DNA of 64,000 bases. Origin: Falsiroseomonas sp051859025. GTDB taxonomy: Bacteria; Pseudomonadota; Alphaproteobacteria; Acetobacterales; Acetobacteraceae. The notes beneath the pieces are model-generated. The model did not search any database and was not told the origin of the DNA. It saw only the letters and a list, made by a program, of their open reading frames with translations. Below are positions 42,194 through 49,806 of this stretch, one piece after another. The position numbers and the translations under genes are program-made. Where the stretch lies: positions 1 through 64,000 of the forward strand of contig NZ_JBHYGL010000023.1 in NCBI RefSeq assembly GCF_051859025.1, written 5' to 3'. Each line of letters begins with the position of its first letter. Positions within the stretch are counted from its first letter, which is position 1.

Positions 42194-43489
42194 ATGAGTC
42201 GCCTCCGCGCCATCCTGGTCCTGGCGGCGCCGACGGCCCTCGGCTCCATCCTCCAGGCCGGGGCGCAACTCGTGGAGATGTGGCTCGCGGCGCGGCAGGG
42301 CACGCCGGCGCTGGCGGGCTGGGCGGTGGTGCTGCCCTTCGCGCTGCTGATGCAGATGATGTCGGGCGGCGCCATGGGCGGCGGCGTCGTCTCCGCCATC
42401 GCGCGCTCGCTCGGCAGCGGGCGGCCGGACCAGGCGGCGGGGCTGGTGCTGCATGCCGGGCTGATCGCCGTGCTGGCGGGCCTGGCCTTCGCCATCCCGC
42501 TGGCGGTCTTCCCGAGGGAGGTGCTGGGCCTGGTCGGCGGCCCGGCGGCCGCGGAGGCAGCGGCGGCCTATTCCATGTGGCTCTTCGGCCTCGGCGCCGT
42601 GCCGTCCTGGATGGCGAATACCCTGGCCTCCGTCCTGCGCGGCGGCGGGCGCCATGCGCTGGCGGCGCGGGTGCTGGTCATCGCCTGGGCGGCCTATCCG
42701 CCGATCGGCTGGCTGCTGGCGGAGCCTTTCGGGATGGGGCTCGCGGGCCTCGGCGCCGCCTTCGGGGGTGTGTTCCTGGTGGCGTCGCTGGCGATGATGG
42801 TGGTGGTCTGGCGCGGCGGCGCGGGCTTCCGGCCGACGCTGCGCGTGCGTCCCTCCGGCGCCATGTTCTGGCGCATCCTCTCGGTCGGGCTTGTTGCCTG
42901 CGTCATCGCGGCCATCGCCAACATGACGACCATCATGGTGACGGCGCAGCTTGCCCCGCTGGGTCCGGCCGTGGTCGCGGGCTATGGCATCTCCGCCCGG
43001 CTGGAATTCCTGATGATCCCGCTGGTCTTCGCGGTGGGATCGGCGCTGACGGCGCTGGTGGGCCGCGCGGTCGGCGCCGGGGATTGGGCGGAGGCACGGC
43101 GCATCGCCTGGACCGGCGGCGCCATGGCCTTCGGCGTCGCCTTTTCCATCGGCGTGGTGGTGGCGATCTTCCCCGCCTTCTTCGCCCGCCTGTTCAGCGG
43201 CGATCCGGCGGTGGTGGCGGTGGCGACGCAGGCGCTGGGCATCATCGGGCCGGCCTATGGCGGCTTCGGGCTCGGCATGGCGCTGTACTTCGCCTCCCAG
43301 GGTGCCGGGCGGATGCGCTGGCCGCTGGCGGCCGCGGCGTCCCGCTTCGCCTTCGCGGTCGGCGGCGGCTTCGTGCTGGCGCAGTGGCTGGACATGGGCC
43401 TGGCGGGCCATTTCATCGGCGTGGCGCTCGGCATCACCGCCTATGGCGCCGTCATCGCCGCCAGCATCCGTCCAAGCCTCTGGCGCTGA
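42194..43489 (+). CDS. MATE-family multidrug efflux transporter
   Basis: This 431-residue protein has about twelve membrane segments arranged in two similar halves. N-half features are ILVLAAPTALGSILQAGAQLVEMW and GGAMGGGVVSAIARSLGSGR near residue 58; the C-half equivalent is VAGYGISARLEFLMIPLVFAVG and SALTALVGRAVGAGDWAEARR near 285, matching the MATE repeat. It would export cationic drugs or metabolites in exchange for sodium or protons. No clear ribosome-binding site precedes the ATG, whose upstream region is a palindromic repeat. Confidence 0.88.
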   Translation: MSRLRAILVLAAPTALGSILQAGAQLVEMWLAARQGTPALAGWAVVLPFALLMQMMSGGAMGGGVVSAIARSLGSGRPDQAAGLVLHAGLIAVLAGLAFAIPLAVFPREVLGLVGGPAAAEAAAAYSMWLFGLGAVPSWMANTLASVLRGGGRHALAARVLVIAWAAYPPIGWLLAEPFGMGLAGLGAAFGGVFLVASLAMMVVVWRGGAGFRPTLRVRPSGAMFWRILSVGLVACVIAAIANMTTIMVTAQLAPLGPAVVAGYGISARLEFLMIPLVFAVGSALTALVGRAVGAGDWAEARRIAWTGGAMAFGVAFSIGVVVAIFPAFFARLFSGDPAVVAVATQALGIIGPAYGGFGLGMALYFASQGAGRMRWPLAAAASRFAFAVGGGFVLAQWLDMGLAGHFIGVALGITAYGAVIAASIRPSLWR

Positions 43490-43527
43490 AAACGCGCGGG
43501 CGGCATCCTGGCCGCGGAGGAAACACC

Positions 43528-43551
43528 ATGACCCAGGACATCGCCGCATGA
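43528..43551 (+). CDS. Seven-codon mini-ORF with strong ribosome-binding site, coupled to SDR gene
   Basis: ATG at 43528 starts seven codons (MTQDIAA) ending in a TGA that overlaps the SDR start codon (ATGA). An ideal GGAGG (43516-43520) lies seven bases upstream of this ATG, whereas the SDR start has only AGGA ten bases upstream. It may be a leader peptide that brings ribosomes to the SDR gene, or a remnant of a deleted gene. Confidence 0.35.
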   Translation: MTQDIAA

Positions 43552-44315
43552 GCCGCCCCGTCGCGCTGGTGACGGGCGCACGACGCGGCATCGGCCGCGC
43601 TTCCTGCGTGGCCCTGGCCCGCAAGGGCTACGACATCCTGGGCTGCGACCTGGCGGAGGACGGCTTCGCCGAGACCGCGTCAGCCGTGGAGGCCGCCGGC
43701 GCGCGCTTCGACTGGACGCTTTGCGATGTCGCGGACCTCGATGCCGTCGCCGCCATGGTCGCCTGGGCCTGGGACGCGGGGCAGGGGCTGGAGGCGCTGG
43801 TGAACAATGCCGGTGTCGGCGCCATGCAGCGGGGCGACATCCTCGATGTTTCCGCCGAATCCTGGGACCGCTGCATGGACATCAACGCCCGCGCGCCCTT
43901 CTTCGTGACCCAGGCGGTGGCGCGGCGGATGGTGGCGGAAGGCGCGCCGATGCGGGGCAACCGCGCGGTCGTCTTCGTCTCCTCCGCCAACGCCCTGATG
44001 GCGTCCCCCGACCGCACCGAATACACTGCCAGCAAGACCGCGGTCAGCATGGTGGCGCGCTGCTACGCCTTCCGCCTGGCGGAGGACGGCATCCCCGTCT
44101 TCGACATCCGCCCCGGCGTCATCCGCACCGACATGACGGCACCCGTGGTGGCGAAATACGAACAGCGCATCGCCGATGGCCTGTCCCCCATCCGCCGCTG
44201 GGGCCAGCCGGAGGATGTCGGCAACGCCATCGCCGGCCTGGTCAGCGGCGCCATCCCCTTCAGCACCGGCGACGCCTTCCACATCGATGGCGGCCTGCAC
44301 ATGCACAAGCTGTGA
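43548..44315 (+). CDS. Short-chain dehydrogenase/reductase (3-oxoacyl-ACP reductase-like)
   Basis: This 255-residue SDR has the cofactor motif TGARRGIGRA near residue 10, NNAGVGAMQ near 88, VVFVSSANALM near 142, the catalytic YTASK at about 160-164, and the C-terminal GDAFHIDGGLHMH typical of FabG-like enzymes. It starts at 43548 overlapping a seven-codon mini-ORF and ends overlapping the GTG of the MaoC gene. A reductase and a hydratase in tandem suggest reversible steps on a hydroxy-acyl substrate. Confidence 0.88.
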   Translation: MSRPVALVTGARRGIGRASCVALARKGYDILGCDLAEDGFAETASAVEAAGARFDWTLCDVADLDAVAAMVAWAWDAGQGLEALVNNAGVGAMQRGDILDVSAESWDRCMDINARAPFFVTQAVARRMVAEGAPMRGNRAVVFVSSANALMASPDRTEYTASKTAVSMVARCYAFRLAEDGIPVFDIRPGVIRTDMTAPVVAKYEQRIADGLSPIRRWGQPEDVGNAIAGLVSGAIPFSTGDAFHIDGGLHMHKL

Positions 44316-44770
44316 AACTCGACCCCGCCCTGCTGCGGTTCGAGGACGCGGCCATCGGCCTGCAATTCGAGACCGGCGGCATCGTGGTGACGGAGGCGCA
44401 TATCGTCGCCTTCGCCGGCCTCACCGGGGATTTCTTCGACATCCACATGGATGACGACTACGCCCGCGCCCTCGGCTACCCCGGCCGTGTCGCGCATGGC
44501 CTGCTGGGCCTGGCGCTTTGCGATGGCCTCAAGAACCGCGCGCCGGTGAAATTCGCGGCCATCGTGTCGCTGAACTGGCGATGGAGTTTTGCCGGTCCGA
44601 TCCTGGTGAATGACCGCATCGCCGCGCGCATCACCGTGCTGTCGAAACGCGCCACGAAGAACCCGGCCCGCGGCATCATCACGCTGGGCTTCGACCTGCT
44701 GAACCAGAAGAACGACGTGGTGCAGCGGGGTGAGAACGACCTGATGGTCCACACCCGCGCTGCGCCCTGA
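44312..44770 (+). CDS. MaoC-family dehydratase (R-specific enoyl-CoA hydratase-like)
   Basis: This 152-residue hotdog-fold protein has the hydratase motif LTGDFFDIHMDDDYA near residues 37-51 and GRVAHGLLGLALCDGL near 60-75, matching the D-x4-H pattern and the substrate loop of MaoC/PhaJ proteins. The start is a GTG at 44312 inside the SDR stop (GTGA). Acting together with the SDR, it may hydrate an enoyl-CoA or dehydrate a hydroxy-acyl compound. Confidence 0.87.
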   Translation: MKLDPALLRFEDAAIGLQFETGGIVVTEAHIVAFAGLTGDFFDIHMDDDYARALGYPGRVAHGLLGLALCDGLKNRAPVKFAAIVSLNWRWSFAGPILVNDRIAARITVLSKRATKNPARGIITLGFDLLNQKNDVVQRGENDLMVHTRAAP

Positions 44771-44777
44771 GGCGACG

Positions 44778-46364
44778 CTACCGCGCCGCCTTCCGGATGT
44801 TCCACGCGATGATGATGCCCGGCATCGCCAGCACGTCGCTGATCCGTGGCGTGACGGCGGATGGCAGGTACCACTGGCCGAAGGGGACGTAGGGCACCAG
44901 GCGATAGGCGCTGGCGTGCAACTCATCCAGGATGCGCTTCCGCTCCTCCGCCGTCGCGGCATAGGGGAAGCTGTCGATCAGCGCCTGGTGTGCCGCATCG
45001 CAGGGCCAGCCCGGCCAGGCCGCATCGCAGCTCGCCGCCATCGGCACATTGCCCACGGGATCGCTGGCGCCGAGGCCGTTCCAGAAGGTCAGGCCGATAT
45101 GCCAGCCGCCCTCCGCCGGCGGTCGCCTGTTCGCCCGCCGCCCGGCCATGGAGGCGAAATCCGTGGCCTGCACATCCGTCCGGAACCCCACGGACTGCAT
45201 CTGCTGCGCCAGCACCAGCGTCGCCGCATGCATGAAGGGATTGTCGGTCGGGTCCATGATGACGATCGGCGCGCCATCATACCCGCTCTCCCGCAGCAGC
45301 TGCCGCGCCCGTTCGCGCGCCGCCGGTGAACCGAGCCCCGCCGGCACCCCCGCATTCGTCTCCTGCGGCGACCCGCAGACGAAGAAGGCGTGGCACACCT
45401 GGTACAGCGAGGGGTCCGGGAACATCGCCTGGAGGAATTCCTCCTGGTTCACCAGCTGCATCAACGCCTGCCGCGCGCGCGGATCGTTGAAGGGCGGGTG
45501 GATGTGGTTCATGCGGATCATGCCCGGCGCGCCGAGCGTGTTGGTCCGCACGATCCGCATTCCCCGTCGCTGCAGCAGCGGCAGGAAATCGACGCCGGGG
45601 CTTTCGATGTAGTCGATCTCGCCCTGGATCAGCGCGAGCGCCGAGGTCTGCGCATTGGCGATGTTCAGCCATTCCACGCGATCGACATGCGCGACCTTGC
45701 CGCCCGCCGTGCCGGAAGCGGGTTCCCGCCGCGGCACATAGGCCGGGTTGCGGCGATAGACGACGGTGCTGCCCGGCACCCATTCCTCACGGACAAACAT
45801 GAAGGGCCCGCTGCCGATGGTGTCGCGGATGGCGGTGAAGGGATCGGCCGCGGCGATGCGCGCGGGCATGATCGCCGGCATGTTGCCCGCGGGCTTCGAC
45901 AGCGCATCCAGCATCAGCGCATAGGGCCGGCGCAGCTGCCACACCACGGTCTTCCCATCCGCATCGGCGGCCAGGCTGGTGGTGATGGCAATGATCTGCC
46001 GCCCATGCGGGTCCCGCGCCCCCCAGCGGCGCAGCGACACCACCACATCCTCCGCCGTCACCGGCGCGCCGTCATGAAAGGCCAGGCCATCGCGCAGCGT
46101 GAAGCGCCAGGTCAGCGAGTCCGCCGAAACGCTCCAGGCACCGACCATCTGCGGCTGCGGCCGCTGCTCCGCATCCCGCCCGAACAGCTGGTCGTAGATC
46201 ATCTGGGCGTGGGAGGAGACGACGCCGGCGGTGGTGTTGATGGGATCGAGCGTCTGGAGATCCGCATTCGGCACCATCCGCAGCACGCGGTCCGGCGGCA
46301 CCGTCTGCGCCACGGCACCGCCCGCCATCAGCGCGAGGGCCGCCGCCAGCCAGGTCTTCTTCAT
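44778..46364 (-). CDS. ABC transporter substrate-binding protein, dipeptide/oligopeptide family
   Basis: This 528-residue protein has the signal peptide KKTWLAAALALMAGGAVAQ and the family pattern ADLQTLDPINTTAGVVS, FTLRDGLAFHDGAPVTAEDV and GSGPFMFVREEWVPG. The start at 46364 has GGGAGA seven bases upstream and the signal peptide follows directly; the frame reaches 46385. A GST gene ends 17 bases upstream in the same direction, so GST and receptor are probably cotranscribed, a pairing seen with glutathione or other thiol-peptide importers, but the ligand is not evident here. No permease genes are nearby. Confidence 0.9.
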   Translation of the reverse strand: MKKTWLAAALALMAGGAVAQTVPPDRVLRMVPNADLQTLDPINTTAGVVSSHAQMIYDQLFGRDAEQRPQPQMVGAWSVSADSLTWRFTLRDGLAFHDGAPVTAEDVVVSLRRWGARDPHGRQIIAITTSLAADADGKTVVWQLRRPYALMLDALSKPAGNMPAIMPARIAAADPFTAIRDTIGSGPFMFVREEWVPGSTVVYRRNPAYVPRREPASGTAGGKVAHVDRVEWLNIANAQTSALALIQGEIDYIESPGVDFLPLLQRRGMRIVRTNTLGAPGMIRMNHIHPPFNDPRARQALMQLVNQEEFLQAMFPDPSLYQVCHAFFVCGSPQETNAGVPAGLGSPAARERARQLLRESGYDGAPIVIMDPTDNPFMHAATLVLAQQMQSVGFRTDVQATDFASMAGRRANRRPPAEGGWHIGLTFWNGLGASDPVGNVPMAASCDAAWPGWPCDAAHQALIDSFPYAATAEERKRILDELHASAYRLVPYVPFGQWYLPSAVTPRISDVLAMPGIIIAWNIRKAAR

Positions 46365-46381
46365 GGTGTCTCTCCCGATCC

Positions 46382-46990
46382 TCATTCCAGCCTCGCCCCT
46401 TCCGGCACGCGCATGCCGCGCCGCACCGCGGGCCTTTCGCCCATTCGCGCGAACCAGGCCGCGAGATACGGCGTCGCGGATAATTCACGCGCGGCCCAGT
46501 GGTGCTTCGCCACCCAGGGATAGGCCGCGATATCGGCGATGCTGCATGCCTGGCCCGCGAGGTAGGGAACCGCCGCCAGCCGCCCCTCCAGCAGCCGATA
46601 GACGCGATCCACCAGCGCCGTGCTGTGCGCCCGCGCCGCTTCCGGCTTCTCCGGCGCCAGGCCCGTCCAGTGATGCGCCTGGCCGGTGAAGGGGCCGAGC
46701 GAGGTCAGCGCCACCATCAGCCAGGACAGCGTCGTCGCCCGGTCCTCCCCCCACAGCACGCCGTGGCGTTCCGCCAGGTGCAGCAGGATGGCGCCGCTTT
46801 CGATGATGGCGCGCCCGTCCTCCACCAGGATCGGGATCTTGCCATAGGGATTCAGCGCCAGGATTTCCGGCGCGAATTGTTCACGCGCGCGGATGTTCAC
46901 GCCCGTGACGGCGTAGGTGAGCCCGCATTCCTCCAGCATGATGGAGACGCGCTGCGAATTCGGCGTCGCCCATCCGTAGAAATGCAGCAT
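46382..46990 (-). CDS. Glutathione S-transferase family protein
   Basis: This 202-residue GST has the N-terminal domain start HFYGWATPNSQRVSIMLEE with the usual SQRV/serine region, the cis-proline segment YGKIPILV near 49 and the IIESGAILLHLAE motif near 62 that contacts glutathione. The C-terminal domain has CSIADIAAYPWVAKHH near 146, the standard N-capping box. It matches YfcG/YghU-type disulfide-bond reductases in pattern. The start at 46990 gives the family length. Confidence 0.88.
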   Translation of the reverse strand: MLHFYGWATPNSQRVSIMLEECGLTYAVTGVNIRAREQFAPEILALNPYGKIPILVEDGRAIIESGAILLHLAERHGVLWGEDRATTLSWLMVALTSLGPFTGQAHHWTGLAPEKPEAARAHSTALVDRVYRLLEGRLAAVPYLAGQACSIADIAAYPWVAKHHWAARELSATPYLAAWFARMGERPAVRRGMRVPEGARLE

Positions 46991-47054
46991 GAGGGCCCCG
47001 TCGCGGTGTCGCGGGACCCTGCCATCATGCCGGCGGCAAGCGCAAGCCGCGCGG

Positions 47055-47762
47055 TCAGCCGATGGCGGCGCGCGCCGCGGCGATCCAGCTTTCCGGCCGC
47101 AGCAGGCGACTGACCTCGCCGAGCTGCTGCGCCAGCCGCGCGGGGTCCGCCTCCGCCAGATCCTCGCAGCTGCGATAGCCGATCTGCGCAAGACGGTGGC
47201 GCATCCCCGGGCCGAGTTCGCGGATCGCGGAAAGGTCCGTGGCCACGGCAACCAGGTCGATCGCGGTCGGCGCATCCGCCGTCACGTCGATTGCCGCTTC
47301 CACGGCGATGGGCTGCGCGATGACGGGCTCATCGACGACCGGTTCATCGAAGACCGGTTCATCGTTGACCGTCTCGGCGACGCTGGACTCATCGGCGATG
47401 GGGCTCTCCGCCACCATCGCCTCCTCCGCCGGCGCCGTGTCGTCCTCGACCGGCAGAGGGACCTCCGCCACCGCGGGCGGGGGCGGTTCCGGTGGCGCCA
47501 GGGCGCGCTCCGCCTCCATCAGGCTGGCGAAGACGGAACGCGGTGCCGCCTCCGTCACAAGCGGAGCGGGCGCATCCGCCATCGCCGCCGCCTCCGGCGT
47601 CTTCTTCGCGGGCGGCAGGATCCGGGCGGCGCGCAGCGCCTCCCGGTTCGCCCGCAGCGCGGCGCGCAGATCGCCGCGCTGGGCCACGCGCGCGGCCCGG
47701 TAGGCTTCCAGCGCCGCGCGGCCACCCAGGCCGTGCGACACCTGTTCCCGTTCCTCCGTCAC
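47055..47762 (-). CDS. Gas vesicle locus protein with acidic repeats and helix-hairpin-helix C terminus
   Basis: This protein of about 235 residues lies just downstream of gvpA. Its N-terminal 60 residues are basic and helical (GRAALEAYRAARVAQRGDL), residues about 90-165 are acidic and Pro/Val-rich with repeated DEPV units (EPVFDEPVVDEPVIAQPI), and the last 55 residues look like a helix-hairpin-helix module (RELGPGMRHRLAQIGYRSCEDLAEADP). Start choices are GTG at 47762 or GTG at 47741, the latter with GGAGG eleven bases upstream. HhH modules usually bind DNA or mediate protein contacts; I know of no such protein among standard Gvp components. It may help assembly or act as a spacer-type shell protein. 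Confidence 0.65.
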   Translation of the reverse strand: MTEEREQVSHGLGGRAALEAYRAARVAQRGDLRAALRANREALRAARILPPAKKTPEAAAMADAPAPLVTEAAPRSVFASLMEAERALAPPEPPPPAVAEVPLPVEDDTAPAEEAMVAESPIADESSVAETVNDEPVFDEPVVDEPVIAQPIAVEAAIDVTADAPTAIDLVAVATDLSAIRELGPGMRHRLAQIGYRSCEDLAEADPARLAQQLGEVSRLLRPESWIAAARAAIG

Positions 47763-47779
47763 GGCGCGCGCGGCGCGCT

Positions 47780-47998
47780 TCAGGCCGCGGCCGCGGCCGG
47801 GTCGGTCGTCAGGCCCACCGCCTCGGCATATTTCAGGTAGGTCTCGACGGAGGCGACCACCGCGCGGATCTCGATGGCGATGAGCTCGATGCCCACCAGC
47901 GCGACGCGGATGAAGGCGTCGACGACGACGCCCTTGTCGAGGATGCGGTCGATCACCTCGGCGAGGGAGGAGGAGGCGAGGCTCTTGTTGATGGTCAT
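47780..47998 (-). CDS. gvpA: Gas vesicle major structural protein GvpA
   Basis: This 72-residue protein is the rib-forming shell protein. It shows the nearly invariant GvpA core SSLAEVIDRILDKGVVVDAF followed by VALVGIELIAIE and SVETYLKYAEAVGL, with beta-strand/helix pattern of the gas-permeable wall. The C terminus is short (TTDPAAAAA). The start at 47998 is seven bases after GGAG. It is the only gene here with the full GvpA signature; the other two are J/S-type paralogues. Its own promoter probably lies in the 170 bases upstream, which would allow high expression. Confidence 0.95.
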   Translation of the reverse strand: MTINKSLASSSLAEVIDRILDKGVVVDAFIRVALVGIELIAIEIRAVVASVETYLKYAEAVGLTTDPAAAAA

Positions 47999-48099
47999 CG
48001 GGCGACTCCATGTTGGGTTCCGCGCCGCCCGGACATCCGGGATGGCGCCGCGCCGCCCGCTCCGCGGTGGCGACATCCGTCACTCTCGTCGCGCCAGAT

Positions 48100-48128
48100 T
48101 GCGGAACGGTTCACGCGGGGGCCGTCAA
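48100..48128 (-). promoter_or_regulatory. Candidate gvpA promoter
   Basis: On the minus strand, TTGACG (48128-48123) is followed after 17 bases by TCCGCA (48105-48100), with a T-rich stretch (CATTTTTGC) just upstream. The -35 element is near consensus but the -10 is poor. It sits about 100 bases before the gvpA start in the only sizeable gap near that gene. Confidence 0.25.
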
Positions 48129-48171
48129 GCAAAAATGACGCGATCATCATGAATCACTCAGTGCCGCGCCA

Positions 48172-48711
48172 TCACTGCCGGTGCATCGCGGTCAGGAAGG
48201 CGGACAGCACGGCGCGATAGCCCGAAACCGCTTCCGCCAGGCGCACCTTCAGCGTCGCCGCATGCACCATCAGCTCCGCGGGGGACAGCGCGGCATCGTC
48301 GATCGGGATGTCGCTCACCACGTCGCGCCGCGCGTCATGGGCCTCGAAGAAGCGCAGCGCCTCCTCCAGCTCGTTGAAGGTGGCGACATGGAACTGCCCG
48401 GCATTGCCATGCGTCTCCCCCAGCACGCGGATATCGGCGACAAAGCCGCCCTCATCCGTCTCGTAGAGGCTCAGCTCATGCCACTGGCTCGCGCCCGCGC
48501 GTTCGCCGCTGTGGCGGCTGACCAGGCGCCCCGTGAAGCTCAGCGGCCGCGCGCCGCTGCGCCGCAGCGTGAAGCTGCCAGGCGCCGCCCTGTCGGCGCG
48601 GGCGACGCCGGCGCGCGCGAAGGCCGGCGCCGCATCGCGCAGGCTCACCGGTTCATCCACGCCATAGGCTTCATAGACGCCGATCGGCTCATGCACGTTG
48701 ATGACGTTCAT
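48172..48711 (-). CDS. Gas vesicle locus tandem paralogue 3, unknown family
   Basis: This 179-residue protein starts with MNVINVHEPIGVYEAYGVDE after a GGAGGAG site. Its core shares a pattern with the two genes upstream: FTLRRSGARPLSFTGRLV (residues about 55-72), then WHELSLYETDEGGFVADIRV, and FNELEEALRFFEAHDARRDV, ending in a helical tail (AATLKVRLAEAVSGYRAVLS). The N-terminal part is probably beta-rich. The start overlaps the previous gene's stop (ATGA). Three adjacent copies of one unrecognised domain in a gas vesicle locus suggest a structural or regulatory role, but the function is unknown. Confidence 0.78.
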   Translation of the reverse strand: MNVINVHEPIGVYEAYGVDEPVSLRDAAPAFARAGVARADRAAPGSFTLRRSGARPLSFTGRLVSRHSGERAGASQWHELSLYETDEGGFVADIRVLGETHGNAGQFHVATFNELEEALRFFEAHDARRDVVSDIPIDDAALSPAELMVHAATLKVRLAEAVSGYRAVLSAFLTAMHRQ

Positions 48712-49217
48712 CGTGATTCTCCTCCGGGGGCGGGATGGCGGGATGCCGTCCGGCCTGGGTCGTTCTCCGCGTCGTCCGGCGCCGATACCGGGCCGAAGCT
48801 CGCCGCCAGCAGGTCCCGCCACACTGCGCGCAGCCGCGGCGCGATGGTCGCGGCCTCCGCCAGCGCGGCGCGGCTTGGCCCGGATGTCGCGGCCTGCGGC
48901 ACCAGCGCCGCCGGCGGCAGGTCGCGCAGCGGGTCATGGCCGTGCAGGAAGCGCAGCAGCGTCGGCGCATCGCCTGCCGCCAGCGCGTAGCAGCGTTCCT
49001 CCGCCCCCGCCGCATCGCGCAGCCGGTGGCGGATGGCGCAGACGAAACCGCCGGAGGCCGCTTCATGCAGCGTGACGCAGGACGCCACCGGCAGGTCCGG
49101 CGGCGCCGCTTCCATCCGCGCCAGCAGCCGTCCCTGGAAGCCCAGCGGGCGGAGGCCATGGCGCGGCAGCAGGATGAAGTCGAAGCCAGCCGCCATCTCC
49201 GCCCCCGGCGCCGTCAT
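48708..49217 (-). CDS. Gas vesicle locus tandem paralogue 2, unknown family
   Basis: This 169-residue protein is the middle copy of three tandem paralogues. Shared pattern: FILLPRHGLRPLGFQGRLLA near residues 12-31, CVTLHEAASGGFVCAIRHRL near 45-64, then LLRFLHGHDPLRDL near 87-100. The C-terminal part is Pro/Ala-rich and ends with a polar tail (ENDPGRTASRHPAPGGESR). It starts at 49217 overlapping the upstream stop and ends overlapping the downstream start (ATGA in both cases). No known family is recognised. Confidence 0.75.
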   Translation of the reverse strand: MTAPGAEMAAGFDFILLPRHGLRPLGFQGRLLARMEAAPPDLPVASCVTLHEAASGGFVCAIRHRLRDAAGAEERCYALAAGDAPTLLRFLHGHDPLRDLPPAALVPQAATSGPSRAALAEAATIAPRLRAVWRDLLAASFGPVSAPDDAENDPGRTASRHPAPGGESR

Positions 49218-49699
49218 GCCGGGATGTCCGCATCCAGCACGAACAGGACATCGCCCAGCAGCCCGCGCCATTCGCGCGTCACTGCCTCCGCCCGTCCGCG
49301 CAGCGCCGCCGCGCGCAGCGCCACCTCCACGCCGGAAAGCCGCCGGTCGGAGGCATCGAAATCCACGCTCAGGTCAGCCAGCGGGTCGAAGGCCTCCAGC
49401 CAGTCCAGCGCCTCCGCCAGATCGGGGAACAGCTCCGCGCGATGCACATCCGCGGCGTCCCCGCCCGGGCTTCGCGTGCGCAGCGCCACCGCGACCTCCC
49501 GCGATCCCTCGATCTGCCAGATCGAGACCTCATGCCAGGCGGTGCTGGCCGCCGCGCAGGACCGGCCTTCGGTCAGCAGCCGGCCGCGCAGCCGCACCGG
49601 CTTCGCGCCGCTGACCCGCAGCGTCACCGGCCGCACTGCCGGATCGGCCGCGGGCGGCCCCGCGGCGGTGGCCTGGCCGATGATTGCCACTGACACCAT
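49214..49699 (-). CDS. Gas vesicle locus tandem paralogue 1, unknown family
   Basis: This 161-residue protein is the first of three tandem paralogues. Its core matches the others: VTLRVSGAKPVRLRGRLLTE near residues 25-44, AWHEVSIWQIEGSREVAVAL near 54-73, and DLAEALDWLEAFDPLADLSV near 92-111, followed by a helical tail. The start is the ATG at 49699, six bases after a perfect AGGAGG; an in-frame TTG two codons earlier is not needed. A GC hairpin (49715-49721/49727-49733) lies upstream, and a 107-base gap separates it from the coiled-coil gene, so these three genes, gvpA and the HhH gene may form a separate transcript. Confidence 0.77.
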   Translation of the reverse strand: MVSVAIIGQATAAGPPAADPAVRPVTLRVSGAKPVRLRGRLLTEGRSCAAASTAWHEVSIWQIEGSREVAVALRTRSPGGDAADVHRAELFPDLAEALDWLEAFDPLADLSVDFDASDRRLSGVEVALRAAALRGRAEAVTREWRGLLGDVLFVLDADIPA

Positions 49700-49806
49700 G
49701 GCCAACCTCCTGTCGCCCCGCTCGGCGCGGGGCCTGGCGCGCGCATGGCGGCGCGCCTCGTGGCTTCCCCTGGCCTACACCCGCCGCAGTGAAGCGCGGG
49801 TTAAGG

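Noticed and set aside
42055..43551. A 498-codon plus-strand frame overlapping the MATE gene in another frame
   Set aside because: The MATE frame has coherent membrane segments; the other frame is Gly/Arg/Ala-rich without pattern.
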